64,000 nt of DNA from Anaerocolumna sp. (GTDB taxonomy: Bacteria; Bacillota; Clostridia; Lachnospirales; Lachnospiraceae): contig JAQSXJ010000009.1 in the NCBI GenBank assembly GCA_029256725.1, positions 1 through 64,000 on the forward strand, written 5' to 3'. Positions 43,379 through 52,043 of the stretch are shown in pieces. Under the pieces are notes generated by a model. The model worked only from the letters and a program-made list of their open reading frames with translations. It was not told where the DNA came from and ran no database searches. How positions within the stretch are numbered: position 1 is the stretch's first letter; each line of letters starts with the position of its first letter. The translations under genes were made by a program, and so were the position numbers.

Positions 43379-44452
43379 ATGGAGAAGAAATTGGATAACT
43401 CAATGGATAATCAAGAACAAAAACATCAACGCCGTGTTCGATATAAAGGTACTCACCCTAAGAAATTCAGTGAAAAATATAAAGAATTAAATCCGGAAAA
43501 CTACGGGGATACCATAGAAAAAGTAATCCAAAAAGGTAATACACCTGCCGGCATGCATCGTTCTATCTGTGTGGAGGAAATTCTGGAGATTCTAAAAATT
43601 ACACCTGGTGAAACAGGGCTTGATGCTACCTTAGGTTATGGCGGTCATACCTTGGAAATGCTTAAACGCCTGGAATCCAAAGGACATCTCTATGCAACAG
43701 ATGTAGATACAATAGAGCTCCCCCGCACCAGAGAACGCCTGGAACAGTTAGGTTATGGCCCTGAGATCTTGACCCTTAAGCAAATGAACTTTTCCGGTAT
43801 CGATCAGGTTGTTAACCTCTCTGGTCCGCTAGATTTTATTTTGGCTGATTTAGGCGTCTCCTCCATGCAAATTGACAATCCTGACCGTGGATTTTCCTTT
43901 AAGTTCGATGGCCCATTAGACCTGCGTCTTAATCCCAGTCATGGTATATCTGTCGCTGAACGCCTAAAGACCATTACTCAAAGTGAATTAGAGGGACTAC
44001 TTTTTGAAAATTCAGATGAACCGAATGCGGCTGCCATTGCCAAAGCTGTTGTTACTGAAATCAAAAAAGGAAATGATATATCAACTACCGGAAAACTTAC
44101 ACAGATTATTAAAGATACCCTTAAGTTCTTGCCGGAAAGTACGAAAGAGGAAGAAATTAAGAAAGCCTGCAGAAGATGTTTTCAGGCACTTCGAATTGAT
44201 GTCAACAATGAATTTGAAGTTTTATATGACTTTTTGGAAAAACTTCCGGCAGCTCTTGCTCCGGGTGGCCGTGTAGCAATACTTACCTTTCACTCAGGAG
44301 AAGACCGTCTGGTAAAAAAATCTTTCAAACAGTTACTCCGTGCTGGTGTTTACCGTGAAATTGCACCTGATGCCATACGTCCTTCAGCAGAAGAATGTAA
44401 TTCCAACAGCCGCGCCCGCTCTGCAAAACTACGCTGGGCTATAAAAGCATAA
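43379..44452 (+). CDS. rsmH: Orphan RsmH: 16S rRNA m4C1402 methyltransferase
   Basis: 357 aa if started at the ATG at 43379; ATG at 43403 and TTG at 43391 are also possible since no strong ribosome site singles one out. After a basic extension (RVRYKGTHPKKFSEKYKEL) the RsmH domain follows: HRSICVEEILEIL, the SAM site LDATLGYGGHT, DVDTIELPRTRERL, LADLGVSSMQIDNPDRGFS and the C-terminal SRARSAKLRWA. The enzyme N4-methylates C1402 of 16S rRNA. It is not beside ftsL/pbp genes as the canonical copy is, so it is a lone paralogue; two RNA helicases flank it. Confidence 0.9.
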   Translation: MEKKLDNSMDNQEQKHQRRVRYKGTHPKKFSEKYKELNPENYGDTIEKVIQKGNTPAGMHRSICVEEILEILKITPGETGLDATLGYGGHTLEMLKRLESKGHLYATDVDTIELPRTRERLEQLGYGPEILTLKQMNFSGIDQVVNLSGPLDFILADLGVSSMQIDNPDRGFSFKFDGPLDLRLNPSHGISVAERLKTITQSELEGLLFENSDEPNAAAIAKAVVTEIKKGNDISTTGKLTQIIKDTLKFLPESTKEEEIKKACRRCFQALRIDVNNEFEVLYDFLEKLPAALAPGGRVAILTFHSGEDRLVKKSFKQLLRAGVYREIAPDAIRPSAEECNSNSRARSAKLRWAIKA

Positions 44453-44572
44453 GCAGTAGTATAAATGGGCTTGCAGCATGCATGAGTGTTGGGAACCTTC
44501 TGATGTTACCTTTGCAAGAGGGGACATAAAATCCATTGAAAGAAAATTCCTCACATTAAGATTAATTAAACC

Positions 44573-44628
44573 TCTCCTACTATAGGGGAAAATGCTTATA
44601 GTCAAGCATTTAAGCCTATAATAGGAGA
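44573..44628. other. Long two-part inverted repeat downstream of rsmH
   Basis: TCTCCTACTATAGG (44573-44586) pairs with CCTATAATAGGAGA (44615-44628, one mismatch), and inside it AAATGCTT (44590-44597) pairs perfectly with AAGCATTT (44604-44611). It lies about 120 bp past the rsmH stop. No T-run follows, so it is not a classical terminator. The remainder of 44453-44872 shows no gene. Confidence 0.65.
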
Positions 44629-44872
44629 TTATAATTGGACTTGATAGTAAGGAATTATTTTTCTTTTAAGACGTGTTATCATTTCTTCTATTTAGTATTA
44701 CCCAATTTCTCTGAATAATTGCTTTGTATTATATCACAGACTGTAGACAAACTATATTTCATATTTTTTATACAAATTTCGTATAAAAATACAAGACACC
44801 AGATAACGGTGTGATATTTGATGTCTAACTGTTTCATTAACAAATTGGATGTTGTAATACTTAATAGTAAAT

Positions 44873-45394
44873 TTAAAATCTTTGCTGCGCAAATGCCATC
44901 CGGCATAAAGACCAATTTAATGTAGAGGCTTTCACTTCATCAGCAATACTCCACAAATTATCAACGATTCTGATTTCAACGTTACGTCTACACAACTCCA
45001 TAAACAAATCATTAAATTTGTACTTTTCCTTTGGTATTTGTGTTAACTTTGCAACATAATACCCTGCATTGTTATCTTGAAGGCTAAAGTCATCTATATT
45101 GAATTCATACACATACAACGTAGTAGTTCTCATAATCTCAAACCACTTGCTTTCGATTATAAGTCCGTGAAATATTGTCGGAGATGAAAAAAATTTCTTT
45201 ATATCAGATTCAGTCGTAGTTTCTCCAATATGGTATGCAACACGAGGGCAATTCCTTGGCGTTAAAAAATTTGGTAGTCGAGCCTCATCTATTGCCCAAA
45301 CTAAGCCAATACTTTTGTCCAAGTCATCTCTATCAGGTATTCTGGGTTCAAATTTAACAATATTTTTTTCTTCACTGACATGAAATAATCTCAT
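44873..45394 (-). CDS. DUF6886-like hypothetical protein
   Basis: 173 aa from the ATG at 45394 (GAGGTG about 11 bases upstream). It begins MRLFHVSEEKNIVKFEPRIP and continues with GLVWAIDEARLPNFLTPRNC and PRVAYHIG. This pattern is one I associate with the Firmicute DUF6886 family, of unknown function. It is soluble, without signal peptide. Single-gene unit. Confidence 0.75.
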   Translation of the reverse strand: MRLFHVSEEKNIVKFEPRIPDRDDLDKSIGLVWAIDEARLPNFLTPRNCPRVAYHIGETTTESDIKKFFSSPTIFHGLIIESKWFEIMRTTTLYVYEFNIDDFSLQDNNAGYYVAKLTQIPKEKYKFNDLFMELCRRNVEIRIVDNLWSIADEVKASTLNWSLCRMAFAQQRF

Positions 45395-45685
45395 ACCTTT
45401 TATCACCTCACCTTTAATAACAAATTACCCAATGACTAATGGTTTTTCAATTCACTTACAAATTCAAATTTTTTGATTGTATCATAGGTACACGGAAAAA
45501 ACAGTATTGAATAATTATAAACATATTATTCAACGCTGTTCCTTCAAAATTGACTCTGTCTACAGCCTGTATTTATATCAATTGAATCTTTATCTATTCT
45601 CATTTTTCGGTTTTAATCTATTCTCATTTAAATTGACTTCCTTTTAATCTATCTGCGTTAAAACATAAACCAATAACTATCTTAA
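45395..45685. other. Intergenic region with short direct repeats
   Basis: ATCTATTCTCATTT occurs at about 45592 and 45617, and a partial third TAATCTATC follows near 45646. No coding signal on either strand. It contains the end of the downstream helicase transcript and probably the promoter of the DUF6886 gene. Confidence 0.45.
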
Positions 45686-47128
45686 CTACTTAACCTTAAT
45701 TACCTTTAATTGTTTACCGCTTATCATGGTATTTTGCATTGCCTCCAAGACCAGCGGTCCTTTTCCGTTAAGTATTTCTACATAAGTAAGCGTATCCTGA
45801 ATAGAAATGATCCCAATATCCTCCGCTGTAACGCCATCTAGATTAGAAATAACCCCAACAAAATTCGTTGCTCTAAGTTTTTTTTTCTTACCGCCATAGA
45901 ACTTAAGCTTCGTTATCTCTTTATTCAGATTATCACTCTTCATTATCTTGATAGCAGGAGCTGCTTTTAGTTTCTTATCAAAAGCAGGTTTCCAAAGGGA
46001 AACTTCCTCTTTTGTTGGCCTTGCAGCTTCGTTGATCTCAAACCCGATAAAGTTCTCAATATCCTTTAAATACCTACCTTCAGATTTTGTTACAAAGGAT
46101 ATGGCTTTTCCCATCTGGCCAGCTCGTCCGGTCCTTCCGGTGCGGTGAACATAAACTTCTCTTTCAAATGGCAGGTCATAATTTATGACCAATGATATAT
46201 TCTCTACGTCAATTCCTCTGGCTGCTAAATCTGTTGCAACCAAATAGCTGTACTCTCCTCTTTTAAAACGATTCATAGAAGACAAACGCTCATCCTGCTC
46301 CATCCCTCCATGTATCTTGTGACAGGGATATCCCATATCCGTCAGGTGATAACATACCAAATCCACCTGTTCCTTGGTTCTGCAAAATATAATACAGCTA
46401 TCCGGATTCTCTATGATCGATACTTCTCTCAGCAGCTCAAATTTATCCTCATTGTCCGTATAATAAAGTGAATGTTTTATATCCCTGGCTGGAGTATCTG
46501 ACTTACTGATATCAATATAATCAGGATTTCTCATATACTTTGATGCGATATTCTTAATTTCTTCAGGTATCGTTGCAGAAAACATCATTGTTACCCGTTC
46601 TGTCTGGAGCTCTTTTAGGATACTTTCAACCTGTTCTAAAAATCCCATATCAAGCATTCTATCAGCTTCATCAATAACCAGATAATTTATCTTATTTAAA
46701 GGCAAGGTTCCTTTTCTGATATGATCCAGAACACGGCCGGGAGTACCGGCAACAACATGAGACTTTTGCTTTAGTTCAGTCTTCTCTATGGAAAATGAAT
46801 GTCTGCCATAGATTGCTGTAGCTTTGATTCTTTTAAACCTGCCGATGTTAGTAATGTCCTCCTTCACCTGAACAGCCAGTTCTCTGGTCGGTGTCAGAAT
46901 AAGTGCCTGGGGTTTATTTTCAAGCCACTCTATTTGTTCACATATAGGTACCGCGTATGCCGCCGTCTTACCGCTGCCCGTCTGTGCTTTTACCAGCAGG
47001 TCTTTATTTTCTAATGCTTTTGGTATTACCTGCTGCTGCACTTCGGTAGGTATATTATATTCAAGTCCACCCAATGCCTTCTTTATTTCTTCACTTAGTC
47101 TAAAATCCTTAAAACTTTTAAATTCCAT
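45686..47128 (-). CDS. dbpA: DbpA/YxiN-type DEAD-box RNA helicase
   Basis: 480 aa from the ATG at 47128 (GAGG 6 bases upstream). Helicase core complete: [51 protein letters not shown]. The C-terminal 75 or so residues ([38 protein letters not shown]) form the RRM-like domain that in DbpA/YxiN binds hairpin 92 of 23S rRNA. Likely role: late assembly of the 50S subunit. Second helicase within 4 kb. Confidence 0.92.
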   Translation of the reverse strand: MEFKSFKDFRLSEEIKKALGGLEYNIPTEVQQQVIPKALENKDLLVKAQTGSGKTAAYAVPICEQIEWLENKPQALILTPTRELAVQVKEDITNIGRFKRIKATAIYGRHSFSIEKTELKQKSHVVAGTPGRVLDHIRKGTLPLNKINYLVIDEADRMLDMGFLEQVESILKELQTERVTMMFSATIPEEIKNIASKYMRNPDYIDISKSDTPARDIKHSLYYTDNEDKFELLREVSIIENPDSCIIFCRTKEQVDLVCYHLTDMGYPCHKIHGGMEQDERLSSMNRFKRGEYSYLVATDLAARGIDVENISLVINYDLPFEREVYVHRTGRTGRAGQMGKAISFVTKSEGRYLKDIENFIGFEINEAARPTKEEVSLWKPAFDKKLKAAPAIKIMKSDNLNKEITKLKFYGGKKKKLRATNFVGVISNLDGVTAEDIGIISIQDTLTYVEILNGKGPLVLEAMQNTMISGKQLKVIKVK

Positions 47129-47151
47129 TAAAAACCTCATTATCTAAAATA

Positions 47152-47564
47152 CTAATTTATAATATCTGATTTGGTTAAAGAATCCGATTTCATTCCCATT
47201 AAGAGTACGATTTCACCTGCTTTGTATCGGTCCGTAGCCTCAGGATATTTATGAAACTGATACCAGTATACATCTTCATTCGCATCAGAAGCAATAAGTA
47301 TCGTAACTTTATGATATTTATAACCGGATTCATCCTTCTTATCAGTGTTATAAACTTCTTTATGATACATGTTATCTAATTTTTGCTCTGTTTTTATTTC
47401 CTCCAGCAAATGATTAATTTTCTCTTTTGTAAAGTTACCTGATGCATCTGTATTCCTAGTAAGGTCAGTTACAGTATTCACAGTATCTGATTTCTCCTCG
47501 TCACTCTGGTCAAATACAGGGATATTTATTTTAATATATCATTTAGTTTGTTCTTATTGTCCAT
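47152..47564 (-). pseudogene. Hypothetical small protein broken by a frameshift
   Basis: The open part (47152-47481) encodes 109 aa, including KINHLLEEIKTEQKLDNMYH and KVTILIASDANEDVYWYQFH. The frame continues upstream without a start to a stop near 47540. Another frame has ATG at 47564 with MDNKNKLNDILK, ending in TAA just where the first frame could take over (INIPVFDQSDEE). Joined by a -1 shift at the A-run near 47535 they would make about 136 aa. The family is not recognised. It may be a true pseudogene or a sequencing error. It follows the dbpA-type gene's upstream side by 23 bp. Confidence 0.55.
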
Positions 47565-47593
47565 ATTATATTTAATTACTGTTATGAATGCAA

Positions 47594-47847
47594 TCATCCC
47601 AGAATTCCCGCTATAAAAAGATTCCTCTTTTCCTTTGCCGTAAATACTTTCTCTTTGTCCGAGAGAAGCATACCAAGTATTATAATAATCAAGGAAAAGG
47701 ATAAAAATATGCTAAGGTAATAATTATCATGGTAGCTTTCAGCGATTCTATCGAATAAACCTTAAGAAAATAGAAATTTACAACCGATAAAATATAAATA
47801 AGAATAGCCAGCAGGATGCAGGTTATATGCATTATAGTCAGATTCAT
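47594..47847 (-). pseudogene. Small two-helix membrane protein, frameshifted
   Basis: From ATG 47847 the frame reads MNLTIMHITCILLAILIYIL and continues to a TGA after YFYPFP. A one-base shift near 47715 continues with SIFLSFSLIIIILGMLLSD and KEKVFTAKEKRNLFIAGILG, stopping at 47594. Together about 84 residues with two strongly hydrophobic helices and a basic tail. The length (3n+2) agrees with one frameshift. The family is unknown. Confidence 0.45.
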
Positions 47848-47855
47848 GAATCAAT

Positions 47856-48023
47856 TTAAGTTTCCATTTCTTCAAAGGTACCATTGGACATATCAAATAG
47901 TATTTTTCCGCCTTCCTGCAAACTGTCAATGCGAAGTTCCAAAAACCATTGCTTCAATTTTTCATTCTCTGTTAACCACGCCCACACATATTTGCAGTAT
48001 TCCAATTTTCTATTTGAATTATA
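47856..48023 (-). pseudogene. SRPBCC/AHSA1-like gene remnant
   Basis: A 50-odd-residue reading frame without a start codon encodes VWAWLTENEKLKQWFLELR then DSLQEGGKILFDM and GTFEEMET, followed by TAA. This matches the N-terminal part of AHSA1/SRPBCC domain proteins (VWxALTxPExLxxWF ... GG). Both the true N-terminus and the C-terminal two-thirds are missing. Too short for the usual open-frame threshold. Confidence 0.55.
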
Positions 48024-48060
48024 TTATCCTATCCTTGGAATGTTCTGTCAACATATGTAT

Positions 48061-48110
48061 ACTAAAAAGAAACTGTTGGTTTTAATACTAAAAGAAACTG
48101 TTGGTTTAAC
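48061..48110. repeat. 25-bp tandem duplication
   Basis: ACTAAAAAGAAACTGTTGGT (start of copy 1, 48061) is repeated as ACTAAAAGAAACTGTTGGTT from 48087. An inverted match GAAACTG/CAGTTTC (second copy and about 48134) could form a stem. It lies in the gene-poor stretch between the decayed genes and the VOC gene; the rest of 48024-48287 has no gene. Confidence 0.7.
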
Positions 48111-48287
48111 ACTCCTTTGCAAAAAAAGCTGCACAGTTTCCCTCCACCCGCTCTCGAAAAGACACATTGCCGTTTTTGTTTACATATCTTCACACAAAAA
48201 CAACAACAAATCTTTCAGACAGTAGATTACCGGAAAACATGCAGCTTCTTTCAACCATTTATTCCTTATACAACAGCTGTAACACCT

Positions 48288-48653
48288 TTACTTTGACATT
48301 TCTACTAATTGAACTTCATATCCTTCGGGATCCTTTATAAATATAAATCTTGTATATGGATTAGGAGCAATTGGACCTCTTAGTATCGGTATGTTCTGAC
48401 TCTTCAGATATTCTAACGTGTTCTCTAAGGATTCAACTGCTAAGCCTATGGATATATCAGAACAGAAAACTTTCTTCTCGTTAGCAGTATTTTGCAGCAA
48501 TTCAATTTTAGGTTGATTTTCATCACCTAACATAGCCATTTCAATCCCATTCCCGCTATGACGGCTAATAATCGGCAGACCTAAGACACCATTATAAAAG
48601 GATAGTGCTTCTTCAAAATTGCCAACCGGCAGTGTAACCCAACAAAAATTCAT
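48288..48653 (-). CDS. VOC/glyoxalase-superfamily protein
   Basis: 121 aa. FCWVTLPVGNFEEALSFYNG-type start (shown in part), IEMAMLGDENQPKIELLQN, and the closing FIFIKDPEGYEVQLVEM typical of VOC enzymes. The usual first metal His is missing (W in CWVTL), so it may be a binding protein rather than a metalloenzyme. It is the last gene of the MarR-MFS-VOC unit, 14 bp after the MFS gene, suggesting a role in resistance to a small molecule. Confidence 0.85.
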   Translation of the reverse strand: MNFCWVTLPVGNFEEALSFYNGVLGLPIISRHSGNGIEMAMLGDENQPKIELLQNTANEKKVFCSDISIGLAVESLENTLEYLKSQNIPILRGPIAPNPYTRFIFIKDPEGYEVQLVEMSK

Positions 48654-48667
48654 ATGTAACTCCTCCT

Positions 48668-49831
48668 TTAATTAAGTTTGTAACTTTGATTACTTTTTCT
48701 ATTTCCAATGAAATACAAAACAGCTGCTATAACTATAAACGAAGTAAAATACAAGTACATACGGCTATAACCGGAAGCCGTCGCGATAACTCCTCCTACC
48801 ACCGATCCAAATCCTATTCCTCCGTCGAACCCTGTAAAGAAGGTAGCATTAGCGGCGCCTAGTCTTTCCTTGGGCGCACGAATGACTGCCAGTGTCTGCA
48901 GACAGGAAAGCACAGCACCAAATCCCAGACCGTATAGAGCAGCACTTATTAAGAATACAGGAAGTGCTCCTGCATTTGATAAAAGGAGCATTGCTAGGAT
49001 AAGTAATATTAAACCTGGATAGATAACAATATTCACGCCCAAACGATCCGTTAATTTCCCGCAGAAAGGTCTGGACAACAACAGAACCACGGCATATACG
49101 GTAAAAAACATTCCGATGTTTTGAATTCCCTTCTCAGAAGCATACAGGGATAGAAAACCGGTAATAGCGCCATAGGTGGCACAGGTAAAAAATATAACTA
49201 CTGACGGAAAAACAGAAGCCTTCTCATAGGCTGCGGCCTTTATCTTAACCGTACTTTCCACTGCTTTTTTACTGCTTTTTATGAAGAGAGATAAGATCAA
49301 TACTGCAATCCCAAGTACTGCTGATAATAAAGCAATCTTTGTGAACCCATATTGAGCCAGTATGGATAAGCCAATTCCAGGTGCCAGAGCCATCGCCAGG
49401 CTGCTGGATAAACTAAAAAATCCCATTCCTTCTCCAAAACGGCTTTTGGGAATGACATCGGAGGCTATCGTACTGCTGGAGGTGCTGGCCATTCCCCATC
49501 CAATACCATGTATGAATCGAAATACCAGAATTATACCAATCACAGGAAACCAGGTATAGGCTATGGTTACCAGGATGATGATACACATACCGATTATAAA
49601 GATTCCCTTTCTGCCCATTTTATCAAGAATAATTCCTGCTACCGGACGAATTATTAAGGATGCTATGGTAGAGGCTCCGATAATCCAGCCTAATAAAGCA
49701 TCCCCTCCTCCTAAGGATTTCGCATATACGGGTAGTGTGGGTAAGAGCATTTGAAATCCACAAAATAATAGAAGGTTTACAATTGAAATTATAATAAAGT
49801 CTTTTGTCCATAATGTTTGTTGTTCTTTCAC
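48668..49831 (-). CDS. MFS transporter (probable drug or metabolite efflux)
   Basis: 387 aa with twelve predicted membrane helices. Motif A-like DKMGRKG follows helix 2 and a weaker copy (CGKLTDRLG) follows helix 8; HGIGWGMAS and PGIGLSI lie in helices 4 and 5 as in DHA-type exporters. Placed between a MarR gene (21-bp gap) and a VOC gene (14-bp gap), it probably exports a toxic compound sensed by the MarR protein. Confidence 0.9.
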   Translation of the reverse strand: MKEQQTLWTKDFIIISIVNLLLFCGFQMLLPTLPVYAKSLGGGDALLGWIIGASTIASLIIRPVAGIILDKMGRKGIFIIGMCIIILVTIAYTWFPVIGIILVFRFIHGIGWGMASTSSSTIASDVIPKSRFGEGMGFFSLSSSLAMALAPGIGLSILAQYGFTKIALLSAVLGIAVLILSLFIKSSKKAVESTVKIKAAAYEKASVFPSVVIFFTCATYGAITGFLSLYASEKGIQNIGMFFTVYAVVLLLSRPFCGKLTDRLGVNIVIYPGLILLILAMLLLSNAGALPVFLISAALYGLGFGAVLSCLQTLAVIRAPKERLGAANATFFTGFDGGIGFGSVVGGVIATASGYSRMYLYFTSFIVIAAVLYFIGNRKSNQSYKLN

Positions 49832-49852
49832 AAATAATCTCCTCTAATCTAA

Positions 49853-50299
49853 TCAGTCCGTATTAGAGACTAAGTCCATTTTTTCATCTGATACATTTTT
49901 CAGTATTTTATTTAAAAGTATAAGTGCTTGCTCAACTTCTGTCTCAGTTAAGTTTTTCGTTGTAATACTCACCAATTCATTAAAGGTTTTCTGTAAGCTG
50001 GGCGCAATCTCCCTCCCTGCCTCTGTTAGATATAATCTATCAAAACGTCTGTCCTTTTCATCTTTCTCCTTGCGTATATAGCCATTTTGTATCATATGTT
50101 TTACTGCCTTTGCTGTAGTAGATTTGCCAACAAGCAGGAATTCACTTAATTCTTTTTGACTAATACCTTCATTTTTAGAAATTACATAGAAAAAATCATG
50201 CTGTCCGCTTTGTATCGATACATCTTTTAATTTTGCATTCATAATACTTTGCAGATTTCTATATATGGCAGCATTTAGTTTTCCTATACTCTCCATCAT
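49853..50299 (-). CDS. MarR-family regulator
   Basis: 148 aa, AAAGGAG before the ATG. Winged helix: ISQKELSEFLLVGKSTTAKAV, MIQNGYIRKEKDEKDRRFDR and LYLTEAGREIAPSLQ. First gene of a three-gene unit with the MFS and VOC genes. A promoter with two TGCAACTAT motifs lies just upstream, so it probably represses its own operon until a ligand binds. Confidence 0.92.
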   Translation of the reverse strand: MMESIGKLNAAIYRNLQSIMNAKLKDVSIQSGQHDFFYVISKNEGISQKELSEFLLVGKSTTAKAVKHMIQNGYIRKEKDEKDRRFDRLYLTEAGREIAPSLQKTFNELVSITTKNLTETEVEQALILLNKILKNVSDEKMDLVSNTD

Positions 50300-50326
50300 T
50301 TTTGCTCCTTTCCGATTAATTTCCTT

Positions 50327-50371
50327 TGCAACTATCTTATCATATCATCAATTAGTTTCTTGTGCAACTAT
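50327..50371 (-). promoter_or_regulatory. Promoter of the MarR-MFS-VOC operon with repeated motif
   Basis: Minus strand: TTGCAC (50362-50367), 17-bp spacer, TATGAT (50339-50344). TGCAACTAT (plus-strand reading) occurs at 50327-50335 and 50363-50371, 36 bp apart. One copy covers the -35 box, the other lies at the start site. This fits two MarR sites blocking the promoter. Confidence 0.6.
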
Positions 50372-50395
50372 TATTTTATATATTAGAAAGGCTGA

Positions 50396-50602
50396 AATAG
50401 ATTATGGACTTTTCTTGAGAAGTACGACTTTTCAGGAAAGACCATTCTCCCACTTTGTACTCATGAAGGCAGTGGGATGGGTAACAGCGAAGCAGATATT
50501 AAGAACCTCTGTCCAGGCGCCTTGGTGCATAAGGGCTTGGCTATACGAGGCGGAAATGTTAAGAGCTCCAAAAAAGATATGGCTGCTTGGTTGAATAAGT
50601 AA
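50396..50602 (+). pseudogene. Flavodoxin gene remnant, C-terminal part only
   Basis: An open stretch of 68 codons ends at TAA 50600-50602. It reads FLEKYDFSGKTILPLCTHEG then SGMGNSEADIKNLCPGA and MAAWLNK, which matches the C-terminal third of flavodoxin-like proteins (FSGKTIxPFCTHxGSG). It has no start codon; a stop precedes it at 50393 and the N-terminal FMN phosphate-binding part is absent. It abuts the MarR promoter, so the loss of the 5' end probably came from a deletion. It lies in a frame not otherwise listed as a gene. Confidence 0.7.
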
Positions 50603-50669
50603 TATTTATGTATTTTATGTTCCTAGATTTTTAGGATTATTACCAACAAAATCAAAGCTAGCCCTAGTG

Positions 50670-50707
50670 AGTTGCATCGCTGGACAGTGAATCCCAGCGA
50701 TGCAACT
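50670..50707. terminator. Perfect 14-bp hairpin after the flavodoxin remnant
   Basis: AGTTGCATCGCTGG (50670-50683) pairs with CCAGCGATGCAACT (50694-50707), loop of 10. Probably the former flavodoxin terminator, although no T-run follows. The rest of 50603-50927 shows no gene; a promoter for the GH43 gene is presumed near 50880-50910. Confidence 0.5.
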
Positions 50708-50927
50708 TGTAACGACCAGAGCTTGATTACTGTGTAAATTACTATACGCCTGCTTTCTCCCAGAAAATATCGCTGATAAGCTTTTCTGTATCTGTTCTTT
50801 CTATTATACACTTTAATTCTGACTTAAAAATCGCAATAAGTGATAAATGGAGCGCAAGTTTTGGGAAGATATGAAATGACTATTTTGATAAAATCATTAT
50901 AGTAAAATCATAATGGGGGGCAAAAAA

Positions 50928-51911
50928 ATGAAGTATATTCCCAAACCTAACCAACCTTTAGTCACACACATTTATACCGCCGATCCGTCCGCACACGTTT
51001 TTGATGATAAACTCTATATCTATCCCTCTCACGACATAGAACATAACGAGCCGGATAATGATAATGGTGACCAATACAAAATGGAGGATTACCACGTCTT
51101 ATCCATGGAGGATATGTTTTCTCCTTGCACGGATCACGGTGAAGCACTCCATCTAAGAGATATTCCCTGGGCCAGCCAGCAATTATGGGCTCCAGACGTA
51201 GCTTACAAAGACGGTATCTATTATTTATTTCTTCCGGCGAAAGATGAAGCCGGCATTTTTCGAATAGGGATTGCAACCGGTACAAGTCCTGATGGTCCTT
51301 TCAACGCTGAGACAAACTATATACCGGGAAGCTTTAGTATCGATCCCGCCGTTTTCACCGATGAGGATCAAAAGACCTACTTGTATTTTGGAGGTCTTTG
51401 GGGTGGTCAGTTAGAAAAATGGCAGACGGGAGATTTTCTTGTAGATGCTATAGCTCCCTCTGGTAATTCACCAGCCTTAGGGCCAATGGTCGCTGAGCTA
51501 AATGATGACCTGCTTTCCTTTAAGAATAAACCTCAGGAAATCATCATTAACGATGAACACGGTAACAGGATAACGGCAGAGGATGAAGACCGACGATATT
51601 TTGAAGGCCCTTGGATGCATAAGTACAAAGGGTATTATTATCTGTCATACTCTACGGGTACCACTCATTACGTTGTCTATGCTATTAGTAAAGATCCCCA
51701 AGGTCCTTTTACCTATCAGGGAAGAATCTTAGAGCCTGTCATTGGTTGGACGACACACCATTCTATTGTTCAGTATGGAGATAAATGGTACCTATTCTAC
51801 CATGACAGTTCCTTATCCGGTGGTGTTAACCATAAGCGCTGTGTCAAATACGCGGAGTTAAAGTACAATGCGGACGGAACAATTCAAAGGATAAAACCTT
51901 ACGAAGATTAA
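50928..51911 (+). CDS. GH43-family glycosidase (beta-xylosidase / arabinofuranosidase type)
   Basis: 327 aa from the ATG at 50928 with GGGGGG 8-13 bases upstream; an ATG at 50913 lies before that site. Five-bladed propeller motifs: THIYTADPSAHVF (catalytic base Asp), APDVAYKDGIYYLFLPA, SIDPAVFTDEDQKTYLYFGG (second Asp), and RYFEGPWMHKYKGYYYLSYS (acid Glu). It ends VIGWTTHHSIVQYGDKWYLFYH. No signal peptide, so it acts on imported oligosaccharides. The substrate is likely a xylo- or arabino-oligosaccharide; whether it works with the neighbouring alpha-glucan genes is unclear. Confidence 0.9.
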   Translation: MKYIPKPNQPLVTHIYTADPSAHVFDDKLYIYPSHDIEHNEPDNDNGDQYKMEDYHVLSMEDMFSPCTDHGEALHLRDIPWASQQLWAPDVAYKDGIYYLFLPAKDEAGIFRIGIATGTSPDGPFNAETNYIPGSFSIDPAVFTDEDQKTYLYFGGLWGGQLEKWQTGDFLVDAIAPSGNSPALGPMVAELNDDLLSFKNKPQEIIINDEHGNRITAEDEDRRYFEGPWMHKYKGYYYLSYSTGTTHYVVYAISKDPQGPFTYQGRILEPVIGWTTHHSIVQYGDKWYLFYHDSSLSGGVNHKRCVKYAELKYNADGTIQRIKPYED

Positions 51912-51973
51912 CTCTTCTTCTGTACAGTATGCGGCTTTTTGTTGGTGCAGCTAAATAATAGCTAAACTGGCAA

Positions 51974-52001
51974 TTGGCTGAGCTGTACAAGCCTCAGCCA
52001 A
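51974..52001. terminator. Hairpin between convergent GH43 and beta-helix genes
   Basis: TTGGCTGAG (51974-51982) pairs with CTCAGCCAA (51993-52001), loop of 10. Located between the two convergent stops at 51911 and 52044. No strong T-run on either side. Confidence 0.5.
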
Positions 52002-52043
52002 AGAGCCAAAAAACTATGAGAAAAGGAGCTGGTTAACTTCCTT

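Noticed and set aside
47525-47545. Programmed -1 ribosomal frameshift
   Set aside because: The sequence ATTAAAATAA does not fit the X XXY YYZ slippery heptamer and no downstream pseudoknot is evident; a mutation or sequencing error is simpler.
47816-48225. Plus-strand open frames of 89 and 113 aa
   Set aside because: Composition is unlike neighbours, no ribosome sites, and the opposite strand carries the SRPBCC remnant.
50265-50594. Plus-strand 109-aa open frame
   Set aside because: It is a wrong-frame reading of the flavodoxin remnant and of the MarR promoter.
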